A DNA stretch of 64,000 nt from JBEIHX01 sp040381075 (GTDB taxonomy: Bacteria > Pseudomonadota > Alphaproteobacteria > Caulobacterales > Aquidulcibacteraceae), in contig JBEIHX010000004.1 in NCBI GenBank assembly GCA_040381075.1, positions 85,254 to 149,253 of the forward strand, written 5' to 3'. Both the position numbers and the translations under genes were made by a program. This document shows, piece after piece, positions 35,158-43,273 of this stretch. The first letter of the stretch is position 1. The number at the start of each line of letters is the position of its first letter. The notes below the pieces were generated by a model, which was given only the letters and a program-made list of their open reading frames with translations, did no database searches and was not told the DNA's origin.

Positions 35158-36165
35158 ATGGCGCTGCGGATCGGGATCCTGGCGGCTGCGCGCATCGCCA
35201 CTGCAGCCATCATCGCGCCGGCGCGGCTCGTTCCAGACGTGCGCGTCACCGCCATCGCCGCGCGCGATCCGGCCCGCGCGCGCGCCTTCGCCCTGGAACA
35301 CGGCGTGCCCGGCGTCGCTGCAAGCTACCAGGACCTGGTGCTGCGGGACGATGTCGATCTTGTTTATGTCGCAAGCCCGCCTGCGCTGCACGCCGGCCAC
35401 GCCCGCCTTGCCATCGACGCCGGTAAACCAGTCCTTCTGGAGAAGCCCTCCGCAGCCAATGCCGCTGAAACCCGGGCCATCGTCGAACATGCGCGCGCGC
35501 GCCATGTGCGCCTGATCGAAGCCTTCCACTATCGCCATCACCCGGTCTTCCTGCGTGTGCTTGACATCGTGCGACGTGGTGAAATCGGGACTCTGAAACG
35601 CGGCGCGGCGGTCTTCAACGCCAACATCCGCACCGACCCCGAAGAAATCCGATGGCGCGCTGATTTGGCCGGCGGGGCCCTGATGGATCTCGGCTGCTAT
35701 TGCGTCCATTGGCTGCGCCATACGGCAAGGATCCAGGCAGCGCCAGGGGCTGTCGAGCCCGCAATCACAAGCGTCGAAGCGCGCGTGGACAAGGCCCTGA
35801 GCGGCGTCGATGTGACCACCGAAGCGCGGTTGGTGTTCGACACCGGATTTGAGGCTGTCGTGCAGACGTCCATGCAGCCAGCCGACGGGGTGCGGCGCGC
35901 GATGCTTCACCTCGAGGGGACGCAGGGCAGCATTGCAGTGACCAATCCCATCGCCCCCCAATTCGGTCACGACATCGCACTCACCCGCGCGGGCAAGACC
36001 CATCATGAGAGCCTGACAACGGACGCGACCTTCACGTTTCAGCTCGCCGCCGTCAAACACGCGCTTGCAAGCGGAGATGCTCTGCCAACGGAGGGCGACG
36101 ACATGATCGCCAATATGGAGACAATCGATGCGATCTATCGCGCAGGCGGCTTCGCGCGCGGATGA
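35158..36165 (+). CDS. Gfo/Idh/MocA family NAD(P)-dependent oxidoreductase
   Basis: This 335-residue enzyme has an N-terminal Rossmann fold (LRIGILAAARIATAAIIAPA, then VTAIAARDPARARAFALEHG), the family EKP motif in GKPVLLEKPSAANAAE and a C-terminal substrate domain (GGALMDLGCYCVHWLR). Relatives oxidise sugars, inositol or trans-dihydrodiols. Substrate unknown. It lies 3 nt after the WD40 gene, so it is probably in the same transcript; relation to zinc is unclear. Confidence 0.92.
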   Translation: MALRIGILAAARIATAAIIAPARLVPDVRVTAIAARDPARARAFALEHGVPGVAASYQDLVLRDDVDLVYVASPPALHAGHARLAIDAGKPVLLEKPSAANAAETRAIVEHARARHVRLIEAFHYRHHPVFLRVLDIVRRGEIGTLKRGAAVFNANIRTDPEEIRWRADLAGGALMDLGCYCVHWLRHTARIQAAPGAVEPAITSVEARVDKALSGVDVTTEARLVFDTGFEAVVQTSMQPADGVRRAMLHLEGTQGSIAVTNPIAPQFGHDIALTRAGKTHHESLTTDATFTFQLAAVKHALASGDALPTEGDDMIANMETIDAIYRAGGFARG

Positions 36166-37528
36166 CGACCGCCCCGCCGTGGACAGCATCCGGCCAGCCC
36201 GCGGGCCTGCCGTGACGGGCAGATCCTCCGGCAGGCCGGCGCCCTCACCCGCCGCCATCACAGTGGGAGCCGCATTCCACCCCTGGCAGGGCTGCGCCAC
36301 GCGGCTGCATGCACCCGCGTTAGGGGCAGGCAGCCTGCCAGGGACGCGCCCTTCGCGGGTCCACCGATGCGCGGGTCTGCTGGCGATCGTGCTGGCGTAC
36401 GCAAGCCTGCTGGGCGCCTGGCCAAGGGCGGCGCTGGCCCAGGCAGGCGCAATCGACGCCGCACGCGTCCATGACCGGACCATCCCAGGCGCCACGCGCA
36501 TTGCCTCGGAGCGCGGCGCCCGCATTTCGGTCGCGCCGCAAGCCGATCCGGCCGCACAGCAGGCGCTCGATCTGCAGGCCAAAGCCGCCAGGGACGCGCT
36601 TGCCGACCTTGGTTACACGCTCGATGGGCCTGCCGCCGTCACCCTCGACATTGATCGCCCGACGTTGTCGCCCGGCACGCTCCTGGTGCTGCGCATCACA
36701 GATGCGAAGGGACGCCAGCGCGAAGTGCGGATGTCGGGAATTGCTTCCGGTCCGACAGCACCCATGCGCTGGGATGACCCGACCGAGCAGGGCGTCGCAC
36801 GCGTCCTGCAGCAGGTCGTGTTGCGCGCAGCGCCTGCAAAGCCCAATCCGAAGACGGCTCACGCGCAGGCCTGCCGCCGGGCGGCGCCCGACATCGCGCC
36901 GGCCGCGCCGATCCGCACCGGCGTGATCATCGACCATGACCTGTCCTCCCGCCCCTTCGACATCCTGTCGCGGCTCGGCGAAGGCTGGGACAGCGTGGAG
37001 ACAAATGTCTCCGCCCTCGACTTCCGCCTGCGCAGCCAGTTTGATCCGCCCTTCAGCCCGGACGGCGTGCTCACCCCGCTGGTCGACGCCGACGGCTGGT
37101 GGCGGTTCTCGATCGCACCCTCACGCGATTCACGCTGCGCCCGCTTCGAATTCTATGTGCGACGCGAAAAAGTCGGGGGACTCGACAGCCTCTCCGGCGC
37201 CCGTCGCTTCATGACCGGGGAAGATGGCGGGCGTCTTTGGTGCCTGGCCGCGGAGCGGATCGACCAGCCAAGCGCGGCCTATGAAACGCGACGCACAGTC
37301 ACCGTGCGCGCGGCGACTGCAGACCAGCAGGTCGCCAGCATCGTTGAGACAGTCAGCGCCAATCCCTTGCAGGCCCAAGGCGGCGAACTGCTGGCGCGGC
37401 GCACCGTGATCCTGCGCGGCCCGCCAAGGCGCGGAACGGTCGAACCGGCGTCAGTCGACTGCCGCGGCCTGGAGAGCGCTGCGCCCGCGCGGCTTGCAGG
37501 ACCAAATGGCCCCCTCGCGCCGCAGTAG
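36128..37528 (+). CDS. Unknown exported protein
   Basis: This protein of up to 466 residues is of no family I recognise. A hydrophobic signal-like segment (CAGLLAIVLAYASLLGAWPR) lies at about residues 81-100, followed by an Ala/Asp/Arg-rich domain and a C-terminal domain with SRPFDILSRLGEGWDSVETN. The ATG at 36128 overlaps the preceding gene by 38 nt; GTG codons at 36179, 36212 and 36263 are in frame, so the start is unsettled. The long pre-signal stretch argues for a downstream start. Codon use looks coding throughout. Confidence 0.65.
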   Translation: MRSIAQAASRADDDRPAVDSIRPARGPAVTGRSSGRPAPSPAAITVGAAFHPWQGCATRLHAPALGAGSLPGTRPSRVHRCAGLLAIVLAYASLLGAWPRAALAQAGAIDAARVHDRTIPGATRIASERGARISVAPQADPAAQQALDLQAKAARDALADLGYTLDGPAAVTLDIDRPTLSPGTLLVLRITDAKGRQREVRMSGIASGPTAPMRWDDPTEQGVARVLQQVVLRAAPAKPNPKTAHAQACRRAAPDIAPAAPIRTGVIIDHDLSSRPFDILSRLGEGWDSVETNVSALDFRLRSQFDPPFSPDGVLTPLVDADGWWRFSIAPSRDSRCARFEFYVRREKVGGLDSLSGARRFMTGEDGGRLWCLAAERIDQPSAAYETRRTVTVRAATADQQVASIVETVSANPLQAQGGELLARRTVILRGPPRRGTVEPASVDCRGLESAAPARLAGPNGPLAPQ

Positions 37529-37665
37529 CCAGGCGGCTGCATCCGCCGGCGGCGGCGCGGCCAAGCGCGCCAAGGCTACGCGGCGGCCAGTGGGCCCGGC
37601 CCAGTGGGCGCCATCCCAGGAACCGCATCGCGGACCGCCGCCGCCGGGCCGCGGCGCCGGCGGTC

Positions 37666-38838
37666 TCAGTAGCTTTTGGGCAGACCCAGGACGCGCTCGG
37701 CGACGAAGTTCAGGATCATTTCGCGCGACACGGGCGCGATGCGAGCGATCATGACCTCGCGAAAATAGCGCTCCACGGAATACTCCCTGGCGTATCCCAT
37801 TCCACCATGGGCAAGCACGGCCGCCTCACAGGCCTCAAAGCCCGCCTCGGCGCCAAGGTATTTCGCGGCATTGGCCTCAGCGCCGCACTCCTTGCCGGCG
37901 TCGAACAGAGCCGCCGCCTTGAACGCCAAAAGATCGGCCGCCTCGAGCTGGATCCAACTGCGCGCCAGCGGGTGGGCCACGCCCTGGTTCTGGCCAATCG
38001 CGCGGCCGAACACGACGCGCTCCTTTGCGTAGCGCGCAGCCTTGGCCAGCGCAGCGCGGCCAAGACCGACCGCCTCGACCGCAAAGAGAACGCGCTCCGG
38101 GTTGAGACCGGACAAAATGTACTGAAAGCCCTTGCCCTCTTCACCGATCAGATGATCACGGGGAACCTCCAGATTGTCGATGAACAGCGTGTTGCACTCG
38201 ACCGCCTTGCGACCCATTTTCGGGATCGGCTGTGCTTCGATCCGGTTGCGGTTGAAATCGGTGTAGAATATTGAGAGTCCGTCAGTCGGCTTGCGGCATT
38301 GGTCGCGCGGCGTGGTGCGCGCGATGATCATGATCTTGTTGGCGCGCTGGGCCGATGTCGTCCAGATCTTCCGACCCGTGATGGCATACCCGGACTTCGT
38401 GCGCTCCGCCTTGGTCTGCAGACTTGCCGTGTCGAGACCGGAATTCGGCTCCGTCACTGCAAAACACATCTTGTCGGCGCCTGAAATGACAGGAGGCAGG
38501 AACGCCTGCTTCTGCTCGGGAGCGCCGAACTTTACGATCGGCATCGGACCGAAGATGTTGAGGTGAATGGCCGACGCGCCCGAGAAGCCGGCCCCCGACT
38601 GGGCCACCGTCTGCATCAGGATGGCAGCCTCGGTCAGCCCCAGCCCAGCTCCGCCGACCTCCTCCGGCATGGCCAGACCCAGCCATCCCCCGGCGGCAAT
38701 GTCGGCGACGAAATCTTCGGGAAATCGACCGGTTTCGTCAGTCCTGGACCAGTAGGCGTCATCGTAGCGGGCACAGATCTTCTCAATCTCAGCCCTGATG
38801 GCGCGCTGGTCTTCAGTCGGTTCGATGGCAAGCGTCAT
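37666..38838 (-). CDS. Acyl-CoA dehydrogenase
   Basis: This 390-residue acyl-CoA dehydrogenase has LGLAMPEEVGGAGLGLTEAA, the FAD/substrate block CFAVTEPNSGLDTASLQTKA, YAITGRKIWTTSAQRANKIM and the C-terminal AHGGMGYAREYSVERYFRE with a FVAERVLGLPKSY end. It is similar to enzymes of the isovaleryl/medium-chain group; the chain length preference cannot be read. The ATG overlaps the stop of the upstream FAD oxidase by 4 nt. Confidence 0.94.
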   Translation of the reverse strand: MTLAIEPTEDQRAIRAEIEKICARYDDAYWSRTDETGRFPEDFVADIAAGGWLGLAMPEEVGGAGLGLTEAAILMQTVAQSGAGFSGASAIHLNIFGPMPIVKFGAPEQKQAFLPPVISGADKMCFAVTEPNSGLDTASLQTKAERTKSGYAITGRKIWTTSAQRANKIMIIARTTPRDQCRKPTDGLSIFYTDFNRNRIEAQPIPKMGRKAVECNTLFIDNLEVPRDHLIGEEGKGFQYILSGLNPERVLFAVEAVGLGRAALAKAARYAKERVVFGRAIGQNQGVAHPLARSWIQLEAADLLAFKAAALFDAGKECGAEANAAKYLGAEAGFEACEAAVLAHGGMGYAREYSVERYFREVMIARIAPVSREMILNFVAERVLGLPKSY

Positions 38839-40043
38839 GACATGCTCCCTGGACCTGCAGTTGGGGTGTCTAAGGCTGCGCCCAGCACTGCGGTGGCGTG
38901 GACAGGCGGTTGGGCGGCGGACGCGAAACGCATTGGTGCAAAACGCAGCGCCAGAGGGTCAGGCGGACCGCCCAGGATCTGATCGGCGAGGATATCCGCC
39001 GTCACGGGCGCCAGCAGCACGCCGTTGCGGCCATGACCGCAGGCGACATAGGCGCCTTTGAGACTGCTCTGCCCGAGCACCGGCGCACGGTCCGGCATGC
39101 CAGGACGCAGCCCCGCCCACTGGGCAGTGACGCGCGCGCCAGCCAGCCCCGGGGCGAGGAGGCATGCAGCCGCCAGCAGACCAGCGATGGCCACGGGATC
39201 AACCCTCAGGCTCCACTCGCCCGGTTCGCGGGTAGCCCCAACCAGGATCTCGCCGCCCCGTGGGGTCAGATACACGCCCGGACCTTCGATCGGACGGTCC
39301 AATTGCACGCCAGGAGCGTCGACGGCGCAGATCTGCCCCTTCACAGGCGCAAGATGTCCAAGACCCGCCAAATCGGAAAACCGGCGCCGCGCCCACGCTC
39401 CCGCAGCAATCACCACACAATCGCCGCCTTCAACCCGGCCATCGGCCCGCATCAGTCCGCGCGCACGCCCGCCAATCTGGTGGACCGCGATGACTTCACT
39501 GCCCTCGTCGAACACCACGCCTGCCCGACGGCACGCATCAGCCAGAACCGGCAGCAGCAGCCGGACATCGACCTGCCCCTCGGTCTGGGCGAACGCCGCC
39601 CGTTCAATCTCGCCGGAAATCGCGGGCTCCAGGGCCCGCACGCCGGCGGCGTCCAGACGGCTGACCGGCGCCTGGCTCGCGGCCATCGCACGCTCGAGGC
39701 GCGCACCGTCAGCGGCGTTGCGGGCGACATAGACAACGCCGCGCTGACGCAAGCCGACATCCGCGCACAGGCCCGCAGCGAAGGCCGGCCAGCGCCGCAG
39801 GCTTTCTGCCGCCAGGGCGGCGAGGTCCGGGTGGGCGTCGCTGTGCGGATCGGTCTCGTAAAACGGCGTCAGCATGCCGGCGGCGGCGGCGCTGGCGCCG
39901 CCTCCAACCCGGGTCGCTTCGCTGACGAGCACGCGCGCGCCGCGCCGCGCCAGCGTCAGGGCCAAGGCCAGGCCGATCACGCCAGCGCCGGCGATCAGAA
40001 TGCGCGGGCTCGATCCAGGGTGGCGGGACGTGGCGGACCCCAT
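38835..40043 (-). CDS. FAD-dependent glycine oxidase/ThiO-like DAO-family enzyme
   Basis: This DAO-fold flavoprotein of about 402 residues has a dinucleotide-binding start RILIAGAGVIGLALALTLAR and the ThiO-like block GGGASAAAAGMLTPFYETDP, with a C-terminal ACGHGRNGVLLAPVTADILA. ThiO oxidises glycine to iminoacetate for thiazole synthesis, but no thiazole gene is adjacent; instead it is coupled to an acyl-CoA dehydrogenase. The ATG at 40043 is preferred over the TTG at 40079; neither has a strong ribosome site. Assignment as ThiO itself is moderate. Confidence 0.82.
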   Translation of the reverse strand: MGSATSRHPGSSPRILIAGAGVIGLALALTLARRGARVLVSEATRVGGGASAAAAGMLTPFYETDPHSDAHPDLAALAAESLRRWPAFAAGLCADVGLRQRGVVYVARNAADGARLERAMAASQAPVSRLDAAGVRALEPAISGEIERAAFAQTEGQVDVRLLLPVLADACRRAGVVFDEGSEVIAVHQIGGRARGLMRADGRVEGGDCVVIAAGAWARRRFSDLAGLGHLAPVKGQICAVDAPGVQLDRPIEGPGVYLTPRGGEILVGATREPGEWSLRVDPVAIAGLLAAACLLAPGLAGARVTAQWAGLRPGMPDRAPVLGQSSLKGAYVACGHGRNGVLLAPVTADILADQILGGPPDPLALRFAPMRFASAAQPPVHATAVLGAALDTPTAGPGSMS

Positions 40044-40154
40044 GGAAATGGCGTTCTCTTTCAGCGGCTGTTCACGCAAAGGTGCGCGCGCGGCGCGCGC
40101 ACGCCCGCTGCGGCGATGGTATAGTCACCTTTGCGGGAATGTGGAGCCACCGTC

Positions 40155-40535
40155 ATGAAGACTGCCTTCCTTTGGATCAGCATGGTTCTCCTGGCAACGC
40201 CCGCTTTGGCCGGCCCCCGCAGCAATGACGCCTGTTTCCGGACCGCCTCGGTATCCGGATATCAGGTCGTCGACGACACCCATCTGGTGATCGAAGCGCC
40301 GACGCGCGCGCGCACCTATCTGCTGACATTCTACCAGCGCTGCGACGACATCGCCTGGTCGAACGCAGCCGCGCTGTCGAGTTTTGGCGCACGCGCATGC
40401 TCTGGCGACTTCGCGAAGGTGATCACCCGCGGGCATGCAGGACGCACGCCAGAGGTCTGCCGGATCAAGACGGTGGAACGCGTTGCGAGTCTTGAGGAGG
40501 CAAAGTCCCTGGTCGCGGCCAGGACCAAACCCTAA
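40155..40535 (+). CDS. DUF6491 family exported protein
   Basis: This 126-residue protein has a signal peptide MKTAFLWISMVLLATPALA and a mature domain with paired cysteines (ACFRTASVSGYQVVDD, RCDDIAW, ACSGDF, VCRIKTVERV). This matches the small periplasmic DUF6491 family common in Caulobacterales and relatives; the function is unknown. Four cysteines suggest two disulfides. The ATG at 40155 has GGAG 8 nt upstream. Confidence 0.82.
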   Translation: MKTAFLWISMVLLATPALAGPRSNDACFRTASVSGYQVVDDTHLVIEAPTRARTYLLTFYQRCDDIAWSNAAALSSFGARACSGDFAKVITRGHAGRTPEVCRIKTVERVASLEEAKSLVAARTKP

Positions 40536-40597
40536 ACACGGCGACGGGGCCGCGCACACTCGGCCCGCCGGAGTGATTCCCGCCGGGCGACCGGAGA

Positions 40598-40852
40598 TCA
40601 GCCTGTTGGCTGGACGTCAGCCCGGCCCGCCTCATGCGCCCAGCCATTCTCATGCGCCCACGCAGCCTCACGCACCCGGTCGGGGCGGGCGTCAGCTTCC
40701 CCCGCGCGCCTCGAATTCCGGCGCCTGGCCCGGTTGGTCCTGATGGCCTCCTTGATGTGGTGCTGGGACAGGTCTGCACGGCCGCGCCCCTTGGCCACCG
40801 CCGTCGCCGCCGGCGCCAGCACGAGCAAAGCCGTCATCGCCGGCTGCGCCAT
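40598..40852 (-). CDS. Candidate small exported basic protein downstream of ubiquitin
   Basis: This possible 84-residue product begins with a signal-like stretch (MAQPAMTALLVLAPAATAVA) followed by a basic segment (RTNRARRRNSRR). The frame favours G/C at third positions, as real genes here do, but no clear Shine-Dalgarno sequence is visible and the C-terminus is made of the 18-nt repeat at 40631-40666. It resembles no family known to me. It may be non-coding. It is the only candidate gene between the ubiquitin gene and the DUF6491 gene. Confidence 0.25.
   Translation of the reverse strand: MAQPAMTALLVLAPAATAVAKGRGRADLSQHHIKEAIRTNRARRRNSRRAGEADARPDRVREAAWAHENGWAHEAGRADVQPTG
40631..40666. repeat. 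18-nt tandem repeat, two units plus a degenerate third
   Basis: CTCATGCGCCCAGCCATT (40631-40648) and CTCATGCGCCCACGCAGC (40649-40666) are followed by a degenerate CTCACGCACCCGG unit. They lie in the spacer between the DUF6491 and ubiquitin genes. Confidence 0.8.
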
Positions 40853-41238
40853 CGTCCAGAGCGAGGCCGCCAGAATGTGCTCCAGCCGGCCTGGCGAACC
40901 GCAAGGGCCAGGCCTACAGGGCCATGCGCACAGGAGGACTGCGCATGATGCGCCGGTCAGCCTGGTGAACACACCGCGGCGTCTGGCAGCGCACTCAGCG
41001 CCGTTGAGCACCCTCGCGCAGGCGTCATTCGCGATCGCCACAGCTTCGGCTCATGACCCAGACGCCCATGCCGACAGGAAGAACCGGATTCAGCAATGTC
41101 AGGATGATCACTTTGCCCACAGTCCGCGGCTCGCGTGCAAAGGGATGCTCTTTGCCGGGACCAAGGCCGCAGTCGAAACAGGGCGCACAAGCGCGCGGGC
41201 GACATGCACCGTATTGTCGCGCCGCCCTGGCGACCTCC
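40853..41238. other. Spacer downstream of the ubiquitin gene
   Basis: No gene could be supported here. One minus-strand frame (ending about 41025) encodes Cys-rich and then hydrophobic residues, but lacks any start codon beyond the ubiquitin stop. GGAGG follows the ubiquitin stop immediately, yet no start codon lies at suitable distance. Confidence 0.5.
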
Positions 41239-41544
41239 TCAGCCGCCGCGCAGGCGCAGCACGAGATGAAGGGTCGATTCCTTTTGAATGTTGTAGTCGG
41301 CAAGGGTCCGATTGTCTTCAAGCTGCTTGCCGGCGAAGATCAAACGCTGTTGGTCTGGCGGTATCCCCTCCAGATCCTGGATTTTCGTCTTGACGTTTTC
41401 GATCGTGTCGGAGGGCTCCACGTCGAGGGTGATGGTCTTTCCCGTCAGCGTCTTGACGAAGACCTGCATGGCGTGGGCCGGTTGGGCGATCACCGCCGCA
41501 GCGCTCGCCATAGCCAACATGGCAAGCCAATGGGACCGTCTCAT
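41239..41544 (-). CDS. Ubiquitin preceded by a Sec signal peptide
   Basis: The 101-residue precursor consists of a signal peptide (basic MRRSH, hydrophobic core, cleavage site AHA, residues 1-25) and exactly one ubiquitin of 76 residues. The mature domain differs from human ubiquitin only at I3V, E16D, A28T, K33L, G53N and S57A. K6, K11, K27, K29, K48 and K63, the Ile44/Leu8/Val70 patch and the terminal LRLRGG are intact, with the stop directly after Gly76. Cleavage after AHA would restore native Met1. GGAGG lies 8 nt before the ATG at 41544; an ATG at 41559 is less likely. Codons favour G/C at third positions (59 of 76 in the ubiquitin part), as in neighbours; there is no intron. Export to the periplasm or beyond is inferred; function unknown. 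Confidence 0.95.
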   Translation of the reverse strand: MRRSHWLAMLAMASAAAVIAQPAHAMQVFVKTLTGKTITLDVEPSDTIENVKTKIQDLEGIPPDQQRLIFAGKQLEDNRTLADYNIQKESTLHLVLRLRGG

Positions 41545-42089
41545 GGGGCGCGCCTCCATCCGTTCACATAACTGACGAACGGGTCCGGTTAACACCAATT
41601 TTCCCCCTTGCGAAGCATCCAAAGCGGGAGACCATCCGTCGCAGCCGCGGTGCACGTGCGGCTCGCGACGGCGCATGGCGATGGCGGCGGTCTGCGCATG
41701 GTTCAGCGGCGCCGGGCGGGAGCCTGTGCGGCTGGGCGCACGCCCCGCGCGCGGCGCAAGATGAGGAATTGGCGGATCCGTGGCGGATCCCTGGCGTTCA
41801 AGACGGCCCCGTCGCACTGGCGTAAAGGATGCGATCGGCCGGTCCTGCGGCAAGGACACGCAGTCGCGGCTTGACTGTCATACGGCGTGCATCATTCAAC
41901 GGGCCGGCGTTCCGGCGCCGGTGCGCACCGCCAGTGAAAGGCGCGCAATCCTCGCCAACCCCGGCGCCCGCAGCGGGCCAAATCGGACCAACCGGCAGGC
42001 TGCGCGCGGCGATCACCCCCCGCGGCCACGGCCAACACCCGACGCCCGCCGTGAGACCCGCCGTCCACAGAAGGCCGGCAGTCGTTGTC
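41545..42089. other. Spacer upstream of the ubiquitin gene
   Basis: This gene-free stretch of about 545 nt lies between the ubiquitin gene and the thiolase gene, both on the minus strand. A relatively AT-rich patch at about 41562-41606, including TTGGTG and, 17 nt further towards the gene, TCAGTTATG on the minus strand, may be the ubiquitin promoter (weak evidence). An 11-nt direct repeat GGCGGATCCNT lies at 41771-41792. Nothing else is recognised. Confidence 0.45.
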
Positions 42090-43235
42090 CTATGTCGACA
42101 GGATCGTCACCGCGCTCAGCCCAGGCGCTCCGTACACATGTGTATAGGCGGCCTTGACGGGCTTCTGCACCTGGCGCACGCCTGCCGCGCCACGGATCTG
42201 CAGGCAATTCTCGTAGACCTGGCGCAGACCCGAGGCGCCGATCGGCTCGCCGTTGGCGATGCAGCCGCCGTCCGTATTGATCGGCAGCCGCCCTGAAATC
42301 CAGGTCTCTCGATCAGCCAGCATGCGCTCCTGGTCTCCGTCAGCGCAGAAGCCATTTTCGGCCATATGCATGATCTCGGCGCCGGACTCGGTGTCCTGGA
42401 TCTGCGCAATGTCCATGTCCTGCGGCCCTATGCCCGCCATCGCATAGGCGGCCTCGGACGCCTGCACCGTCGGGCTTGGCGCATCAACGATCGCCTTGTC
42501 TGGCGACAGCACCTCGAACGACCCGTACAGGCGCGTCCGGATCGAGGCGGCCTTCAACCAGACCGGCTTGGTGGTGAAACGCCTCGCCGCCTTCGCGGAG
42601 GCCAGGATCAGCGCAGCCCCGCCCTCGGACGGGCTGCAGAACATGTACTTGCGCAGAGGATCATTCACCATCGGCGAGTTCTTGATTTCGTCATAGGTGA
42701 GTGGCGTGCGCCGCCAGGCGTTCGGGTTGAGCGACCCGTTGTAGTAGTTCTTTTCAGCAACCCGGATGAGCGCGTCCTCCGTTACGCCATGCAGATGCAT
42801 GTACCGCTGGATCTTCATGCCGAAAAACTGGGTGGTGAGCGCGAGCCCGACCTCGCCATACCAGTCGCCAAGCCCCATCGCCGCCGTATTGACCGCAAAG
42901 GCGCCATGGGGATGCTTGTCAAAACCGATGGCCATGGCGACGTCGTACATGCCGGACTTGATGGCGCTGTAGGCCGACACCAGCGCCGAGCCGCCCGTTG
43001 CGCAGCCATTCGCAACATTGATGAACGGCAGGCCAGTCAGGCCGAGTTCGTTGACCAGCGTGTCAGCCGAACCCGACGAGGATGAGCCGCCAAAGGCGAC
43101 CTCAACCTGCGGCCACTCGATGCCGGCGTCAGCCAGCGCCGCGCGCGCAGCAAATGCGCCCTGCTCCCGTCCCGACACCCCGTCGGTGCGACCGAAGGGA
43201 TGCAGACCGATGCCGACAATGGCAACCTCAGACAT
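42090..43235 (-). CDS. Thiolase-fold acetyl-CoA acetyltransferase (SCP-x-like)
   Basis: This 381-residue thiolase-superfamily enzyme is of the SCP-x/lipid-transfer type. The nucleophile lies in NVANGCATGGSALVSAYSAI (Cys78), and the C-terminal NTDGGCIANGEPIGASGLRQ contains the second active cysteine region and GEP motif. Such proteins often pair with a DUF35 partner, present immediately downstream, and act in steroid side-chain or acyl-CoA degradation. The ATG is at 43235. Confidence 0.92.
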   Translation of the reverse strand: MSEVAIVGIGLHPFGRTDGVSGREQGAFAARAALADAGIEWPQVEVAFGGSSSSGSADTLVNELGLTGLPFINVANGCATGGSALVSAYSAIKSGMYDVAMAIGFDKHPHGAFAVNTAAMGLGDWYGEVGLALTTQFFGMKIQRYMHLHGVTEDALIRVAEKNYYNGSLNPNAWRRTPLTYDEIKNSPMVNDPLRKYMFCSPSEGGAALILASAKAARRFTTKPVWLKAASIRTRLYGSFEVLSPDKAIVDAPSPTVQASEAAYAMAGIGPQDMDIAQIQDTESGAEIMHMAENGFCADGDQERMLADRETWISGRLPINTDGGCIANGEPIGASGLRQVYENCLQIRGAAGVRQVQKPVKAAYTHVYGAPGLSAVTILST

Positions 43236-43273
43236 GGCGTCGTCCTTTTGTTGGAGGCCTCACACAAGGCCGT

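Noticed and set aside
40957..41205. 82-residue frame just downstream of ubiquitin
   Set aside because: It starts about 27 nt from the nearest GGAGG, has Arg/Ser/Cys-rich composition and no signal or motif.
41025..41321. Frame overlapping the 3' end of the ubiquitin gene, with Cys-rich then hydrophobic residues
   Set aside because: Its only start codon lies inside the ubiquitin gene in another frame; no start is available after the ubiquitin stop.
41239..41544. Bacterial antiviral Bil-type (ISG15-like) conjugation system
   Set aside because: No E1, E2 or JAMM protease gene is adjacent, the protein carries a signal peptide, and the sequence is true ubiquitin rather than a tandem ubiquitin-like protein.
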